This document shows positions 50,868-60,769 of a stretch of 64,000 nucleotides of DNA, piece by piece (position 1 is the first letter of the stretch; each line of letters opens with the position of its first letter). Position numbers and translations under genes: made by a program. The DNA comes from Candidatus Fredericiella danica (GTDB taxonomy: Bacteria > Chloroflexota > Anaerolineae > Caldilineales > Caldilineaceae), in the NCBI GenBank assembly GCA_016713335.1, contig JADJPH010000041.1, forward strand, positions 6,883-70,882, read 5' to 3'. Under the pieces are notes generated by a model. It saw nothing but the letters and a program-made list of their open reading frames with translations. It had not been told where the DNA came from and did no database searches.

Positions 50868-52343
50868 CAATTGCCCCCGCCAAAGAGCGCGCCACGCAAT
50901 TGGTCTGAGCTACTTTGCGTGACCAGGGCCAAGACATCATCATCGGTCAGACCTGCCAGAACCTGGCTCTCCCGTTCGTTGCGTAGCCCCAACTCGATTT
51001 CCTGCTGCACCGGCTCACCCTCTACAAGTTTGTACACATACGCCAGACCACTATCGCGATTGAGCGTGATATAGCGATTGGGCACCAACAACACATCATC
51101 GACCTCGGCCGTCGTCACAATGGCGGTCGCGCTCATCCCAGCCCGCAGCGGCGCATCAGTGGCATCCGGAACGATGGTCACCTCGTAGGCAATCGTGCCA
51201 TTGACATTGGACGCCGTCGGCGCAATCTCCGTCACCTTGCCGGTGATCTCGACGCCCGGCAAGGCGTCCACGCTCAGCCGTACGGGCTGGCCCACATCGA
51301 TCTGGCGCACATCGATCTCGTCGACCAACACCTTCATCTGAAAGGCACTGAGATCGGTCACGACGACGGCAGGGCGACCTGCAGTGGGTAATTCGCCCTG
51401 CTTGATGTTGACTTCGCTGACCACACCGGATAGCGGCGCCACAAGCCGCGCATTTTCCAGTTGCCGTTCAGCCTGCAATTGGCTCAATTGCGACTGCTTG
51501 ACCTGCGCCTTCGCAATATCGATGTCTTCGACCTTTGCACCCTCCAGGAGGTTCTGAAGATTGTTTTGAGCGTTCACCACCTGGGCCTGAGCGTTACGCA
51601 CACCGGATTCGGCCTGCGCGATCTGGTTGAGCGCCGCCGCAACCTGGGCCTGGCTCGCGGGTTCTGCGGTCTTCGCCGTTTGCGCCTTTACCAGTTCATA
51701 ATTGGCGCTCGCCTGTTCGAGTTCCGCGGATTGTGGGTATATGCCGACATCAGGCTGATCCTTGATCTTGTTGTACGCCTGCTGCGCTCGCTTCAGGTTA
51801 ATTTCGGCCTGCTTCAGTTGTGCGTCATTGATCGTGCGTTCGGTCTCTGTGTTGGGCGCCAGGAGATCTCGATAGGCTGCCTGCGCGCTGGCCCGAGCGG
51901 CTTCTGCGCTGGCGACGCCGGCCTGCGCAACTTCCACCGCGGCCTGCGCCGCCGCCACATCCATCGAATCAGGTGGTGCCTGTAGCTTCTTAAGCTGAGC
52001 CTCGCTGATCTCCTGCTGCACTCTAGATTGCGCCAACGAAAGGGTCAGATCCGTGGTGTCCAGTTCGGCCAACAACTGGCCCGACTCCACGACATCCCCA
52101 ACCGCCACGAGCACTTGGTTGATCGGACCTGTGGCCCGGAAAACGAGCGGAAACATCCGCCTCCGGCTCAATGCTGCCGGTTGCACTGACGATACTGAGG
52201 ATGTTTCCTCGCTTGACGTCGGCCGTTTCGTATTCAGGCGCCTGCGATTGCGCCTGTTGCGGCACAACAAATTGCTGGTAGGCAAACCAACCGCCCACCG
52301 CCACCACTGCGACAACAACGATGAAAATCAGAAACTTCCGCAT
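50867..52343 (-). CDS. HlyD/MacA-type membrane fusion adaptor (one frameshift)
   Basis: A signal anchor, FLIFIVVVAVVAVGGWFAYQ, is followed by a lipoyl half-motif (ILSIVSATGSIEPEADV, then after a frame change near 52,140 GPINQVLVAVGDVVESGQLL). A long coiled coil (about 100-280), the second half-motif ARLVAPLSGVVSEVNIKQGE and the barrel region (LSVDALPGVEITGKVTEIAP) complete the adaptor. The start at 52,343 is internal to a longer frame and was chosen for the signal anchor. It is the first gene of the second export operon. Confidence 0.87.
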
Positions 52344-52416
52344 GAGCCCCAACCTCGCTATCAACGCACCCGCGGCGTCGCAGACAGGCGCCGCACGCAA
52401 CAGGAACGTATTTTGC

Positions 52417-52430
52417 CGACCGAACGGTCG
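52417..52430. promoter_or_regulatory. TetR-type palindrome upstream of the second export operon
   Basis: CGACCGAACGGTCG has perfect 6-bp arms around AA and lies 74 bp before the HlyD start. GACCGNNCGGTC sites are typical of TetR/AcrR repressors of export genes. No TetR gene is found in the window, so the regulator would be encoded elsewhere. Confidence 0.55.
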
Positions 52431-52829
52431 ATTCGTGAATCATACCACAAGCAAATGGACGGCTGGATTAACATTCAATTTGAATTGCGTTCGTTCGCGT
52501 GGTCCCCAACCCCGGCTGCATTGAGACCACCGGCGAATGATACGGCGATTGTCCGAAATTGTTACTTCGATCCGCCGATGTGCAATCGATTTCCACCCGC
52601 TATGATGGAAATCGAACCGAATCGTCCTTTTGTTGGGTGTGACATCATGGAAGAATCATCGCAGTCTCTGAAGAGGGCATCCTTAGCCGCCATATTAGCC
52701 GCCCTGATTGGCTGGCTGGTACTCATTTGTGCTTACCAGGCGGCCGATCTCAGTTCACATTTGACCGCACTCGTTGCTCTGGTCACGAAGTTCCCTTCAT
52801 GAACCATGCCTGCCACCTCGTTGCTCCTG
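52431..52829. other. Intergenic region with a possible one-helix membrane protein
   Basis: Most of this stretch holds nothing recognisable. A plus-strand frame at 52,602-52,802 (inner start 52,647) encodes LAAILAALIGWLVLICAYQA, a single hydrophobic helix, in a short protein with an acidic start MEESSQSLKRA. No ribosome site is obvious, so the gene call is doubtful. Confidence 0.3.
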
Positions 52830-53714
52830 TCACAACTCGTGCTGCTGTGCAACAAAATCGTCGATCAGACGGCGGGCAATGCTGATCCTCGGGGGCAGCC
52901 CTGGCAGCGCGTCTGCTGCGAACCACTGGGCATCGGCGATCTCTGACTCCTCCAACCGGATCTCGCCACCACTGTAATCCGCCGTAAACCCAACCATCAG
53001 CGAATTTGGAAACGGCCACGGCTGGCTGCCGAAATAACGGATGTTGTCGACCGCGATCCCAGTCTCTTCGCCAACCTCACGCCGGACACACTCCTCCAGT
53101 GTCTCACCGGGTTCCACAAACCCCGCCACCACGCTATAACGCCCAGGCGCAAAACGATGGTTGCGCGCTAATAGAATACGTTGCGCATCGTCGTATGGTC
53201 GCGTGACGGCCACAATGACCGCCGGCGAAATCCGTGGATAATTCGTAAGCCCACACGATGGGCAACGTTTGACGCGCTCGCCCTCCACTGCCTCCATGCG
53301 CGTGGCGCAGCGCCCACAGTACTGATGATCCCGATCCCATGCTACAATTTGCTTGGCGCGACCGGCCAGGCCAAAAGTCACCACATCCAGTTGGTCAAAC
53401 AACTGGCGCAAATCCAGCGCGACATACCCATCGGGCAACGAACCGGATCCATCCAATTCGGCCGAAAAGCAATTAAGGTATTCGCCATCCCTGCTCAATT
53501 TACCAAGAAACTGAAAGCGCACAATGGGAAAGCCAAGAGCGGCTACATCCAGGGCGTCAACGACGCGCACGTTTTCGCCGTCCCGGGCCAGCACAAGTTG
53601 CTCACCCTGAATCAAAAACCAAAGTTCATTCAGTGTGCGATCGATTGGAGCGGTGATACTGCCATCAAATGATACGGCTTCCATAAATGCCCCAGACATC
53701 AAATTTGCGAACAA
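52830..53714 (-). CDS. nudC: NAD(+) diphosphatase NudC
   Basis: NudC cleaves NAD(H) and can remove NAD caps from RNA. The zinc site is CGRC with CPSC. The Nudix box is GFVEPGETLEECVRREVGEE followed by TGI. The NADH-pyrophosphatase signature SQPWPFPNSLM lies about 15 residues after it. The N-terminal beta domain is also present. Length 294 residues; the frame is intact. Start could be the second or third Met (MEAVSFDG). Confidence 0.92.
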   Translation of the reverse strand: MFANLMSGAFMEAVSFDGSITAPIDRTLNELWFLIQGEQLVLARDGENVRVVDALDVAALGFPIVRFQFLGKLSRDGEYLNCFSAELDGSGSLPDGYVALDLRQLFDQLDVVTFGLAGRAKQIVAWDRDHQYCGRCATRMEAVEGERVKRCPSCGLTNYPRISPAVIVAVTRPYDDAQRILLARNHRFAPGRYSVVAGFVEPGETLEECVRREVGEETGIAVDNIRYFGSQPWPFPNSLMVGFTADYSGGEIRLEESEIADAQWFAADALPGLPPRISIARRLIDDFVAQQHEL

Positions 53715-53737
53715 AACGGTGACCAGGTCGGCGAAGG

Positions 53738-54637
53738 TTAACCCGCCGCAGGCTCAATCTCAAAGCCCGCCAGATTCTCCAACGCCTTGATCAAGGCGTG
53801 ATTACCCTCAGCACCGTGCCCACGGGTCTGCAGCGTGCGGTAGAGTTGAAATATCAGCGCCGTACCCGGCAGAGGCGCCCCTGACTGATCGGCGGCCTCC
53901 ATCACCAGCCTCAAATCCTTCTCCTGCAAGTCGATCGTGAACCCCGGTCGCCAGTCCCGCTGCATGATCTGCGGGGCACGGTTGGTGAACATCCAACTCC
54001 CGGCCGCCCCCTGGCTGATCGCATCGTAGGTTTTTTGGAGATCGACCCCGCCGGCCTGGGCGAACATCAGCGCCTCGCACATGGCAAGACAATTGCCGAC
54101 CACCAGCACCTGGTTGACCAGTTTGACGGTTTGACCTGCGCCCGCACCGCCGACATGGGTCACGGTTTTGCCCATTGCACGCAGGATCGGCAGCGCCCGC
54201 TCATACTGCGCGGCGTCACCACCCACCATGATGCTCAGCGTGCCTTTGGCCGCGCCCTCACTGCCACCGCTGACCGGGGCGTCGAGCATGCTCACCCCCA
54301 CATCGCCGAGACGACGGGCGAATTCACGCGTCGCCTGCGGGCTGATCGTACTGTGGTCGATCACCAGCGCCCCCGGTCTGGCGCCATGAAGCACACCCTG
54401 TTCTCCTAACAGAACAGCTTCCACGTCAGGCGTATCGCTGACACAGATGAGAATTACGTCGCTGCGCGCAGCAACATCGGCAGGGCTGGCGCCTGCGTGC
54501 GCCCCCTGCGCAACAAGCTCTTCCGTGCGCGCCACGGTGCGGTTCCAGACCGTCAGTGTAAACCCGGCCTTTAACAGATTCGCGGCCATGCCACGCCCCA
54601 TGATACCGAGGCCAATGAAGCCGATACGTTCAGACAT
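53738..54637 (-). CDS. Beta-hydroxyacid dehydrogenase (GarR/HIBADH family)
   Basis: This NAD(P)-dependent oxidoreductase of 299 residues has GFIGLGIMGRGMAANLLKAG at the N terminus, DAPVSGGSEGAAKGTLSIMV as the substrate-binding motif and the catalytic lysine in GAGQTVKLVNQVLV. Family members act on 3-hydroxyisobutyrate, tartronate semialdehyde and similar small acids. GTGGAGGAG precedes ATG 54,637. It could reduce a semialdehyde, but nothing here shows which. Confidence 0.88.
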   Translation of the reverse strand: MSERIGFIGLGIMGRGMAANLLKAGFTLTVWNRTVARTEELVAQGAHAGASPADVAARSDVILICVSDTPDVEAVLLGEQGVLHGARPGALVIDHSTISPQATREFARRLGDVGVSMLDAPVSGGSEGAAKGTLSIMVGGDAAQYERALPILRAMGKTVTHVGGAGAGQTVKLVNQVLVVGNCLAMCEALMFAQAGGVDLQKTYDAISQGAAGSWMFTNRAPQIMQRDWRPGFTIDLQEKDLRLVMEAADQSGAPLPGTALIFQLYRTLQTRGHGAEGNHALIKALENLAGFEIEPAAG

Positions 54638-54724
54638 TGACTGCTCCTCCACTAGAGTATTTGATCGCCTGCTGGATCGTACTCCAAAGCGAGTTGAGAA
54701 GGAAATTCGAAACGAAGATAGGGA

Positions 54725-54772
54725 GGAGGAATGCCAAAACAACTGTTTGGCATTCCTCCCGAACATCGCTAG
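54725..54772 (+). promoter_or_regulatory. Hairpin enclosing a ribosome site and a 13-codon leader ORF
   Basis: GGAGGAATGCCAAA (54,725-54,738) pairs perfectly with TTTGGCATTCCTCC (54,746-54,759) over a 7-nt loop. The left arm contains GGAGGA followed by ATG (54,731). The short frame reads MPKQLFGIPPEHR and stops at 54,772, ten bases before the start of the OleD-like gene, which has no good ribosome site of its own. This looks like a leader that could control the cluster by translation coupling or hairpin opening. Confidence 0.5.
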
Positions 54773-54782
54773 AGTATGTTCT

Positions 54783-55754
54783 ATGCGTATACTTGTTACT
54801 GGCGGCACGGGTTTTCTTGGCAGCCACTTGACCCGTCGACTGCTCGATCTGCATCAAGATGTCCGCATTTTGGGACGTGACTTCAATGCTGTCACTGCCC
54901 TGGTGCAGGCTGGCGCCACCCCAATTCCGGCTGATCTCACGACACACCAAGCGGTGGTTGACGCCTGCGCCGGTATGGACGTTGTTTTTCACGTGGCGGC
55001 GCTGTCGGCGCCGTGGGGGGCGGCAGCCAACTTTTACGCCACCAACGTCGATGGAACCGCAGCCGTAGTCAAGGGTTGTGCGCAGCATGGGGTGAAGCGA
55101 CTCGTTTATGTATCCTCACCAAGTGTGGTGTTTGACGGGCGCGACCAGATTGACGTGAACGAACTGGCTCCCTATCCACACCAATTTACGTCGACCTATG
55201 CCAAAACCAAGAAGTTGGGAGAGGACCTGGTGAACAATGCTGCAGCGGCCGGGCTTGACACGGTCACATTGCGTCCCAAGGCGATCTTTGGGCCGGGAGA
55301 CCGTGCCTTGCTGCCACGGCTGATTGCGGCCGCGCGCCAGGGGCGTTTGCGTCGTTTCGGTGATGGAAGCAACCTGGTCGATCTGACCTATATTGATAAT
55401 GTGGTGCAGGCGCTGGTGCTGGCGATGCAGGCTCCGGCGGCACAGGGGCGCACGTACTTCATAACCAACGACGAGCATCCCGCCCTATGGCCACTCATCG
55501 AGTGCGTGCTGCACGAACTCGGGCTGCCCCCCTTACGTGGGATGCCAGTGTCTGTGGCGATGAGTGCCGCGCGCATGATGGAGACCCAATCAGTGTTTAC
55601 GCGTCGCGAGCCTCTGTTAACGCGCTATACCGTGGCCATTCTGACCCGCACCCAAACCTATGACATCAGCGCTGCGCGAACCGACCTCAGTTATGCTCCC
55701 CACGTGTCCGTGGCTGAAGGAATTCGCAGAACACTGGTCGCACTACGAAGCTGA
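54783..55754 (+). CDS. NAD(P)-dependent epimerase/3-beta-HSD-family reductase, OleD-like
   Basis: An extended SDR of 323 residues. TGGTGFLGSHLTRRL is the nucleotide motif. The catalytic residues are in YVSSPSVVFDG and TSTYAKTKKLGE (YxxxK), and LRPKAIFGPGDRALLPRLI is typical of 3-beta-hydroxysteroid dehydrogenase and OleD relatives. It opens a plus-strand cluster with KAS III, adenylating, hydrolase and glycosyltransferase genes. A reductase acting on a 3-oxo lipid is therefore plausible, by analogy with OleD. Confidence 0.85.
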   Translation: MRILVTGGTGFLGSHLTRRLLDLHQDVRILGRDFNAVTALVQAGATPIPADLTTHQAVVDACAGMDVVFHVAALSAPWGAAANFYATNVDGTAAVVKGCAQHGVKRLVYVSSPSVVFDGRDQIDVNELAPYPHQFTSTYAKTKKLGEDLVNNAAAAGLDTVTLRPKAIFGPGDRALLPRLIAAARQGRLRRFGDGSNLVDLTYIDNVVQALVLAMQAPAAQGRTYFITNDEHPALWPLIECVLHELGLPPLRGMPVSVAMSAARMMETQSVFTRREPLLTRYTVAILTRTQTYDISAARTDLSYAPHVSVAEGIRRTLVALRS

Positions 55755-55805
55755 TGGCCCAGAACATAATCAGTATCGCCAACGACACGAACCACGAGTA
55801 CCGCT

Positions 55806-56681
55806 ATGTCGCCGACACCGCAACTGACTTGCCACATCTTGGACACCGGATATTGCCTCGCCCACGAGAATCTGCTGATTCAAGGGGGCGCCCGGCGTGA
55901 GGTAGACTGCCATTCGATCGTTGCATTGCTGCAACACCCCGATTGCGGTTGGATGCTTTGGGATGCAGGCTATGCGCCGCATATGTTGTCCGCTACCGCA
56001 CATTTCCCATATAGTCTTTACCGGCTCGCGACGCCATTGCGGCTGCGACCTGAATTAGCGGCTGCGGCTCAACTGCCCCACTTTGGACTGACGCCAGGGG
56101 ATATCCGCACTGTCGTGATCTCGCACTTCCATGCCGACCATCTAGCGGGTCTCGCCGACTTCCCGACTAGTCGCATCATCACCCTGCGCGACGCGTACGC
56201 CAGCATCGCGCCGCTTAAAGGACTTGCCGCCCTGCGCCGCGGTTTTGTGCCGGCATTGTTGCCGGCCGATTTCCGAAACCGTGTCACGCTGCTTGATAAA
56301 TTGCGGGGTCCGGCGCTGCCCCACCTGGGACCCACCCATGATCTGTTCGGCGACGGTTCGGCAGTCCTTGTGCGGCTACCCGGACATGCCTGTGGTCAGG
56401 TGGGATTGCTCGCCAATACCCAGCGTGGTCGCATCTTCTTCGTTGCCGACAGTTGTTGGCTGGCGCGTTCAATCACCGAACAGCGACCACCCTCGGCATT
56501 GACAAATTTCATCGTTGATAACCCAGCGCAGGTTAGATCGACCATCCTGCAGTTGCATGCGTTCATGCGCGACAACCCCGACGTATTGCTCATCCCCAGC
56601 CACTGCCCCGAGACATTTGCGCGAAGTGGCATGGGCGCCGCCGCCGGCACGGACAAATACGTGGCAACGGTGAACTTATGA
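55806..56681 (+). CDS. MBL-fold metallo-hydrolase
   Basis: The metallo-beta-lactamase motif is VVISHFHADHLAGL (HxHxDH). The next metal ligands are suggested by RLPGHACGQVG, FFVADSCW and LIPSHCPE. The protein (291 residues) resembles N-acyl homoserine lactonase-like hydrolases in layout. The frame is intact and its stop overlaps an ATG that may start the next gene. It could hydrolyse a thioester or lactone in the same pathway. Confidence 0.85.
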   Translation: MSPTPQLTCHILDTGYCLAHENLLIQGGARREVDCHSIVALLQHPDCGWMLWDAGYAPHMLSATAHFPYSLYRLATPLRLRPELAAAAQLPHFGLTPGDIRTVVISHFHADHLAGLADFPTSRIITLRDAYASIAPLKGLAALRRGFVPALLPADFRNRVTLLDKLRGPALPHLGPTHDLFGDGSAVLVRLPGHACGQVGLLANTQRGRIFFVADSCWLARSITEQRPPSALTNFIVDNPAQVRSTILQLHAFMRDNPDVLLIPSHCPETFARSGMGAAAGTDKYVATVNL

Positions 56682-56702
56682 TGGATCAGATGTCGACGGC
56701 GA

Positions 56703-58040
56703 TTGGAACGCATTTCGTCCGCGCACGGAAGTGCTGCGCGGGCGCGGTTGCAGACGTTTCAATACCGGCGGGCGCGCCAAATCGTAGCGTACGCAGCCGC
56801 CCACAGCCCCTTCTATCGTAACTTGTGGGGCGAAAACAACCACCACATCTGGCAAGAATTACCCACCGTCGATAAAACAGCGATGATGGCGCATTTCGAG
56901 ACGTTCAACACGGTGGGCGTCTCGAAAGAGGATGCCCTTGCGGTTGCACTGCGGGCTGAAACTACCCGTGATTTCCGGCCCACCGTTGGCAAGTTCACGG
57001 TCGGTCTTTCTTCAGGTACGTCGGGCCACCGGGGCCTCTTCCTGGTCAGCCCACAGGAACAGGCGGCGTGGGCCGGTGTCATTTTGGCGCGCGCATTGCA
57101 CCGCCTTCCGCGCCGCGGTCTGCGGATCGCTTTCTTTTTGCGCGCGTTTAGCAACCTCTACGCCAGGGCCGGAAATCGACTGGTCGAGATCCGCTATTTC
57201 GATCTGATGACGCCGTTGAATGTTGCCGTCGCGCAGTTGAACCAATTTGCGCCAGACCTGATCGTGGCGCCGCCGTCGCTGCTGGGTTTTCTGGCCGAAG
57301 CCAGACGTGAAGGCCGGCTCCAAGCCCGACCCGAACGCCTGATTTCCGTCGCTGAGGTACTTGAACCACAAGATGCCCAAGCGATCGGCGCCGCATTTCA
57401 GGCGCCGGTCCACCAAATCTACCAGTGCACCGAAGGGCTGTTGGCCGTCAGTTGCCCCCAAGGGACGCTTCATCTACAGGAAGATATCGTTGCGGTGCAA
57501 TTGGCACCTCTCGAGTCCACGGTGACTGCAACTGCAGACTCGGCCGGCGCCGCATCGGTGCGGCGCCGGTTCACACCCATTGTCACAGATCTGTGGCGCC
57601 ACACACAACCCATCATCCGATACCGATTGAACGATGTGTTACAGGTGGACGTGGGACCGTCTGCACCGCGCTGTGCGTGCGGCAGCACCTTTCGTGTCAT
57701 TGCCGCGATCGAAGGAAGATGCGACGATATCTGCTACTTCTGGACGGTCGACGGTGAGCGTCGCCCCTTTTTTCCTGACACGTTGCGGCGGATGGTGCTA
57801 TTGGCTAGTTCTGCGATCACTGACTATCAGATCGTTCAGCAAAGTGATGGGCAGTTGCACATCTTCCTGGCGACGCTACCCAACACCGCATTCGATAGTA
57901 TTCGAGACGTGGTGCGCCGTCATGCAGATGACACGCTGGCGATGTATGGGTGCCGGCCGGCGGCATTGGTGGTAGAGGAAGGCATACCAAAGTGGCAGCA
58001 AGAGAGCAAGCGTAGGCGGGTGAGGCGAGTTGAAGGATAA
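56703..58040 (+). CDS. F390-synthetase/PaaK-related adenylate-forming enzyme
   Basis: The protein has the N-terminal segment RARQIVAYAAAHSPFYRNLW, the ANL phosphate loop as GLSSGTSGHRGLFLVS, IYQCTEGLLAVSC (the usual Y/xTEG motif), and DLWRHTQPIIRYRLNDVLQV (the RYR-ND region). Cysteines CACGS lie near 325. It should adenylate a carboxylate and perhaps make a thioester. The listed TTG start may be wrong: ATG codons at 56,678 and 56,681 overlap the preceding stop and lead into a compatible N terminus if one indel near 56,735 is assumed. Confidence 0.8.
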   Translation: MERISSAHGSAARARLQTFQYRRARQIVAYAAAHSPFYRNLWGENNHHIWQELPTVDKTAMMAHFETFNTVGVSKEDALAVALRAETTRDFRPTVGKFTVGLSSGTSGHRGLFLVSPQEQAAWAGVILARALHRLPRRGLRIAFFLRAFSNLYARAGNRLVEIRYFDLMTPLNVAVAQLNQFAPDLIVAPPSLLGFLAEARREGRLQARPERLISVAEVLEPQDAQAIGAAFQAPVHQIYQCTEGLLAVSCPQGTLHLQEDIVAVQLAPLESTVTATADSAGAASVRRRFTPIVTDLWRHTQPIIRYRLNDVLQVDVGPSAPRCACGSTFRVIAAIEGRCDDICYFWTVDGERRPFFPDTLRRMVLLASSAITDYQIVQQSDGQLHIFLATLPNTAFDSIRDVVRRHADDTLAMYGCRPAALVVEEGIPKWQQESKRRRVRRVEG

Positions 58041-58058
58041 GAGGCGGGAGTAAACGCG

Positions 58059-59047
58059 ATGCTGGCTGTGAAGATTGCTGGGGTGGGCTGCTATTTGCCG
58101 GCTCGCCGCGTGACAAATGCAGATTTGGAATCGGCGTGGTCGCTGGAGCCCGGCTGGATCGAACGCGTTGCGGGTGTCTATGAACGCCGCTACGCGACTT
58201 CTGAAACAACCGTGAGTATGGCGGCAGCGGCTTCGCGTGCGGCGTTGGCGATGGCCGGCATCGACGTTGCCGCAGTGGAGGCCATCGTTGGCGCTTCTAC
58301 GGCGCCACAGCAGGCTATCCCATGCACCGCGGCACTGGTGCAGCGCGAACTTATGGCGCCTGACGGTGCAAGTGCCTGCTTTGACATCAACGCGACATGC
58401 CTGAGTTTCCTGTTCGCGTTGCAGCACGCGTCCCATCTGATCGCCGCAGGCGTCTATCGCACCGTGTTAATATTTAGCAGTGAGTTGGGTTCGCGTTCCC
58501 TGAATCCACAGGAGCCGGAAAGCGCAGTGCTCTTCGGCGATGCGGCGGCAGCCGTGGTGGTCACGCGGGCTGCACAAAATGAGCCGTCTGCCGTTGGTCC
58601 GGCATTGTTTCGCACATATAGCAGCGGTGCAGAATTGACCACGGTAGCAGGCGGTGGCACCCTTCACGCACCGAACGATCCAACGACAACACCGGAGATG
58701 AACCTGTTTCATATGGATGGCCCCGGTGTCTTTAAGAGAGCCGTACGGGTCGTGACGCCGTTTTGAAGGAGTTTCTGACCAATGCCGGGTGGGAACGGGG
58801 CGAGATCGACTGTGTCATCCCTCACCAGGCCAGCCGCCACGGCGTCGAACTGCTCAGCACGCGCCTTGGTTTCCATCCAGACCAGGTGTATAGCAACCTT
58901 GCCATTCGTGGCAACTGCATTGCTGCGTCGATTCCGCTGGCACTGACTGAGGCGGTTCAGCAGGGGCGAATCCAGCGCAATCAACGGCTGCTGTTGATTG
59001 GTACCGGCGCCGGTCTGACAGTCGGCGCAATCACGGTCGTGTTTTGA
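58059..59047 (+). CDS. Beta-ketoacyl-ACP synthase III family protein, FabH/OleA-like (one frameshift)
   Basis: This is a thiolase-fold condensing enzyme. The catalytic triad is visible: Cys114 in FDINATCLSFLFAL, His in VIPHQASRHGVEL and Asn in NLAIRGNCIAASIPLAL. The C-terminal GAGLTVGAITVVF is typical. One G seems missing near 58,759 (RVV then AVLKEFLTNAGWERGEID). Joined length is about 329 residues. Relatives in this branch accept long-chain acyl-CoA, as OleA does; its position in the cluster suggests the condensing step. Confidence 0.88.
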
Positions 59048-59067
59048 AGCAACAAGGGTGAGGTTCA

Positions 59068-59880
59068 ATGCGCGCACTGAGCGGCAAGAACGCGATCATC
59101 ACGGGTGGGGGCAGCGGGATCGGGCGCGGCATCGCCCTGGCGCTGGTGCGACGCGGCGCAAACGTCATGCTCGCAGGGCGTAGACCGGACGCGCTGGCGG
59201 CAGTAGCTGCCGAAATCGACGCGCTGAACGGGCGGGCAGTGGCGCTCGCCGTCGATCTGAGAGAAGTCACCGCATGCGAGCAGTTGATCGACGCGACCAG
59301 GACTATGCTTGGCGGAATTGATATTTTGGTCAACAACGCCGGCGTGCTTGCCGCCGGTCGCCTGGACGAACATGCAGTGGATGACATACACGCAGTGGTT
59401 ACACTCAACTTGACAGCGCCGATCTCCCTAACCAGGTTGGCATGGCCCGAACTGATGGCGGCAGGGCGATTGATGGTGGTCAGCGCAATGAGCAAGGCGC
59501 CATTGCCCTATGCCTCGCTTTACGCCGCCACCAAGGCTGGGCTTGCCGCTTTCGGGGCGTCGCTATGGTACGAGGGTGCGCCTGTAGGAGTCCAAGTGCT
59601 GACGGCCTTCCCGCCCGGCACCGCGACTGAACTCACGGCCCCACTCGCGGCGGGGAGGCGCTTCTACCGGCTGGCAAACCCGCTAGTTGTGGGCGAGCGC
59701 ATAGTTTCAGCGCTCGAAGCAGGGCGCACGGAGGTGGCATGGGGGCCGGTGAGCAGGCGCTCACGTGGCTGCATCGAGTTGCACCTGACCCCACGCGCCG
59801 TATCCTGGCTTCGTTGCGTGGGCAGTTCCGCAAAACCCACTGAAAGTGGCCCTTCAAGTGAACATGCCGCACGGGGATGA
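59068..59880 (+). CDS. SDR family oxidoreductase of the lipid-like cluster
   Basis: A classical SDR of 270 residues: TGGGSGIGRGIALAL, NNAGVLAAG, the serine in LMVVSAMSKA and the catalytic YAATKAG. It resembles DltE/YdfG-like reductases. Its stop overlaps the hydrolase start by 4 nt (ATGA). It is probably a second keto-reductase in the pathway. Confidence 0.87.
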   Translation: MRALSGKNAIITGGGSGIGRGIALALVRRGANVMLAGRRPDALAAVAAEIDALNGRAVALAVDLREVTACEQLIDATRTMLGGIDILVNNAGVLAAGRLDEHAVDDIHAVVTLNLTAPISLTRLAWPELMAAGRLMVVSAMSKAPLPYASLYAATKAGLAAFGASLWYEGAPVGVQVLTAFPPGTATELTAPLAAGRRFYRLANPLVVGERIVSALEAGRTEVAWGPVSRRSRGCIELHLTPRAVSWLRCVGSSAKPTESGPSSEHAARG

Positions 59881-60769
59881 CAAGTGGCCGCATTCCCGCC
59901 GACGATATGGAATTGCTGCATGCGTTTCGTTCCACGCACCCTTCCCTGCGGCGCATCGTTTGCGGGGCTGAGTGGTCATACATCGCCACGGCCCGGCACG
60001 CCGATGGCGCGCTGTTGCTGCTGCCCGGCGCCCTGGGTTGGCCGGAGACCTCGTTCCAGTATGTGTTGGCATTCGAACCGGCGTGGCGTGTGATCGCGTG
60101 CACCTATCCGCCTTCGCTCCCCACCATCAAACAAGTTGTCACGGGACTGACCGCGCTACTCGATGCTGAGGGAATTGACCATGCGCATGTAGTGGGTGGC
60201 TCCTACAGTGGTCTTGTGGCACAGTATCTGGCCGCAATACAACCGGACCGCGTCGCGTCGCTGCTGCTGTCCAACACAGGGGCGCCACAGGCCAAGGGCG
60301 GTCGCAGGGTTCGTGTGCTCAGACCTGCAATTGTGGGATTGCCCGAGCCGTGGCTGCTGGGAATCATGCGACGATCGATTCATTGGTTTTTGCCGGCCGC
60401 GACCCCGGCACATCGCTTCTGGCGCGCCTACTTCGAAGAAACGATTCCTTGGTTCACGAAAGCCGACCTGCTACAGCGCATCGATCTGATGATTGACATG
60501 ACACAGCCGAAAAATGCGGAATGCTGCGTGGCGAACGCCTATCAGGGGGCAGTGTTGATCGCCGAAACCCCGAACGACCGGGCATTTTCGAGTACCGATC
60601 GTGCCGAACTGCGCAGGCGTTATCCAAGGCGCAGTTCGCAATCATCGAAGGGCAAGGTCACGCGACGACACTCGATCGACCACAAGCCTATATTGCCTGC
60701 TACCAAGAATTCCTAGAGGGAGCGTCATTTCCTTTGTCACGTGCACAGCCGGAGGAAACCAACCGTTGA
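59877..60769 (+). CDS. Alpha/beta hydrolase (one frameshift)
   Basis: The nucleophile elbow is VVGGSYSGLVAQYLAA, with the oxyanion region LLLPGALGWPETSF before it. The acid is probably in AETPNDRAFSS. The catalytic histidine is in FAIIEGQGHATTLDRP, which is read only after a frame change near 60,625. Joined length is about 297 residues. In ole clusters an alpha/beta hydrolase (OleB) acts late; whether this one is equivalent is not shown by sequence. Its stop overlaps the next start (TTG) by 3 nt. Confidence 0.83.

Noticed and set aside
52053..52802. 249-codon plus-strand frame over the start of the HlyD gene
   Set aside because: The first two thirds mirror the HlyD gene; only the last 66 codons lie in a gap, and these are reported separately with low confidence.
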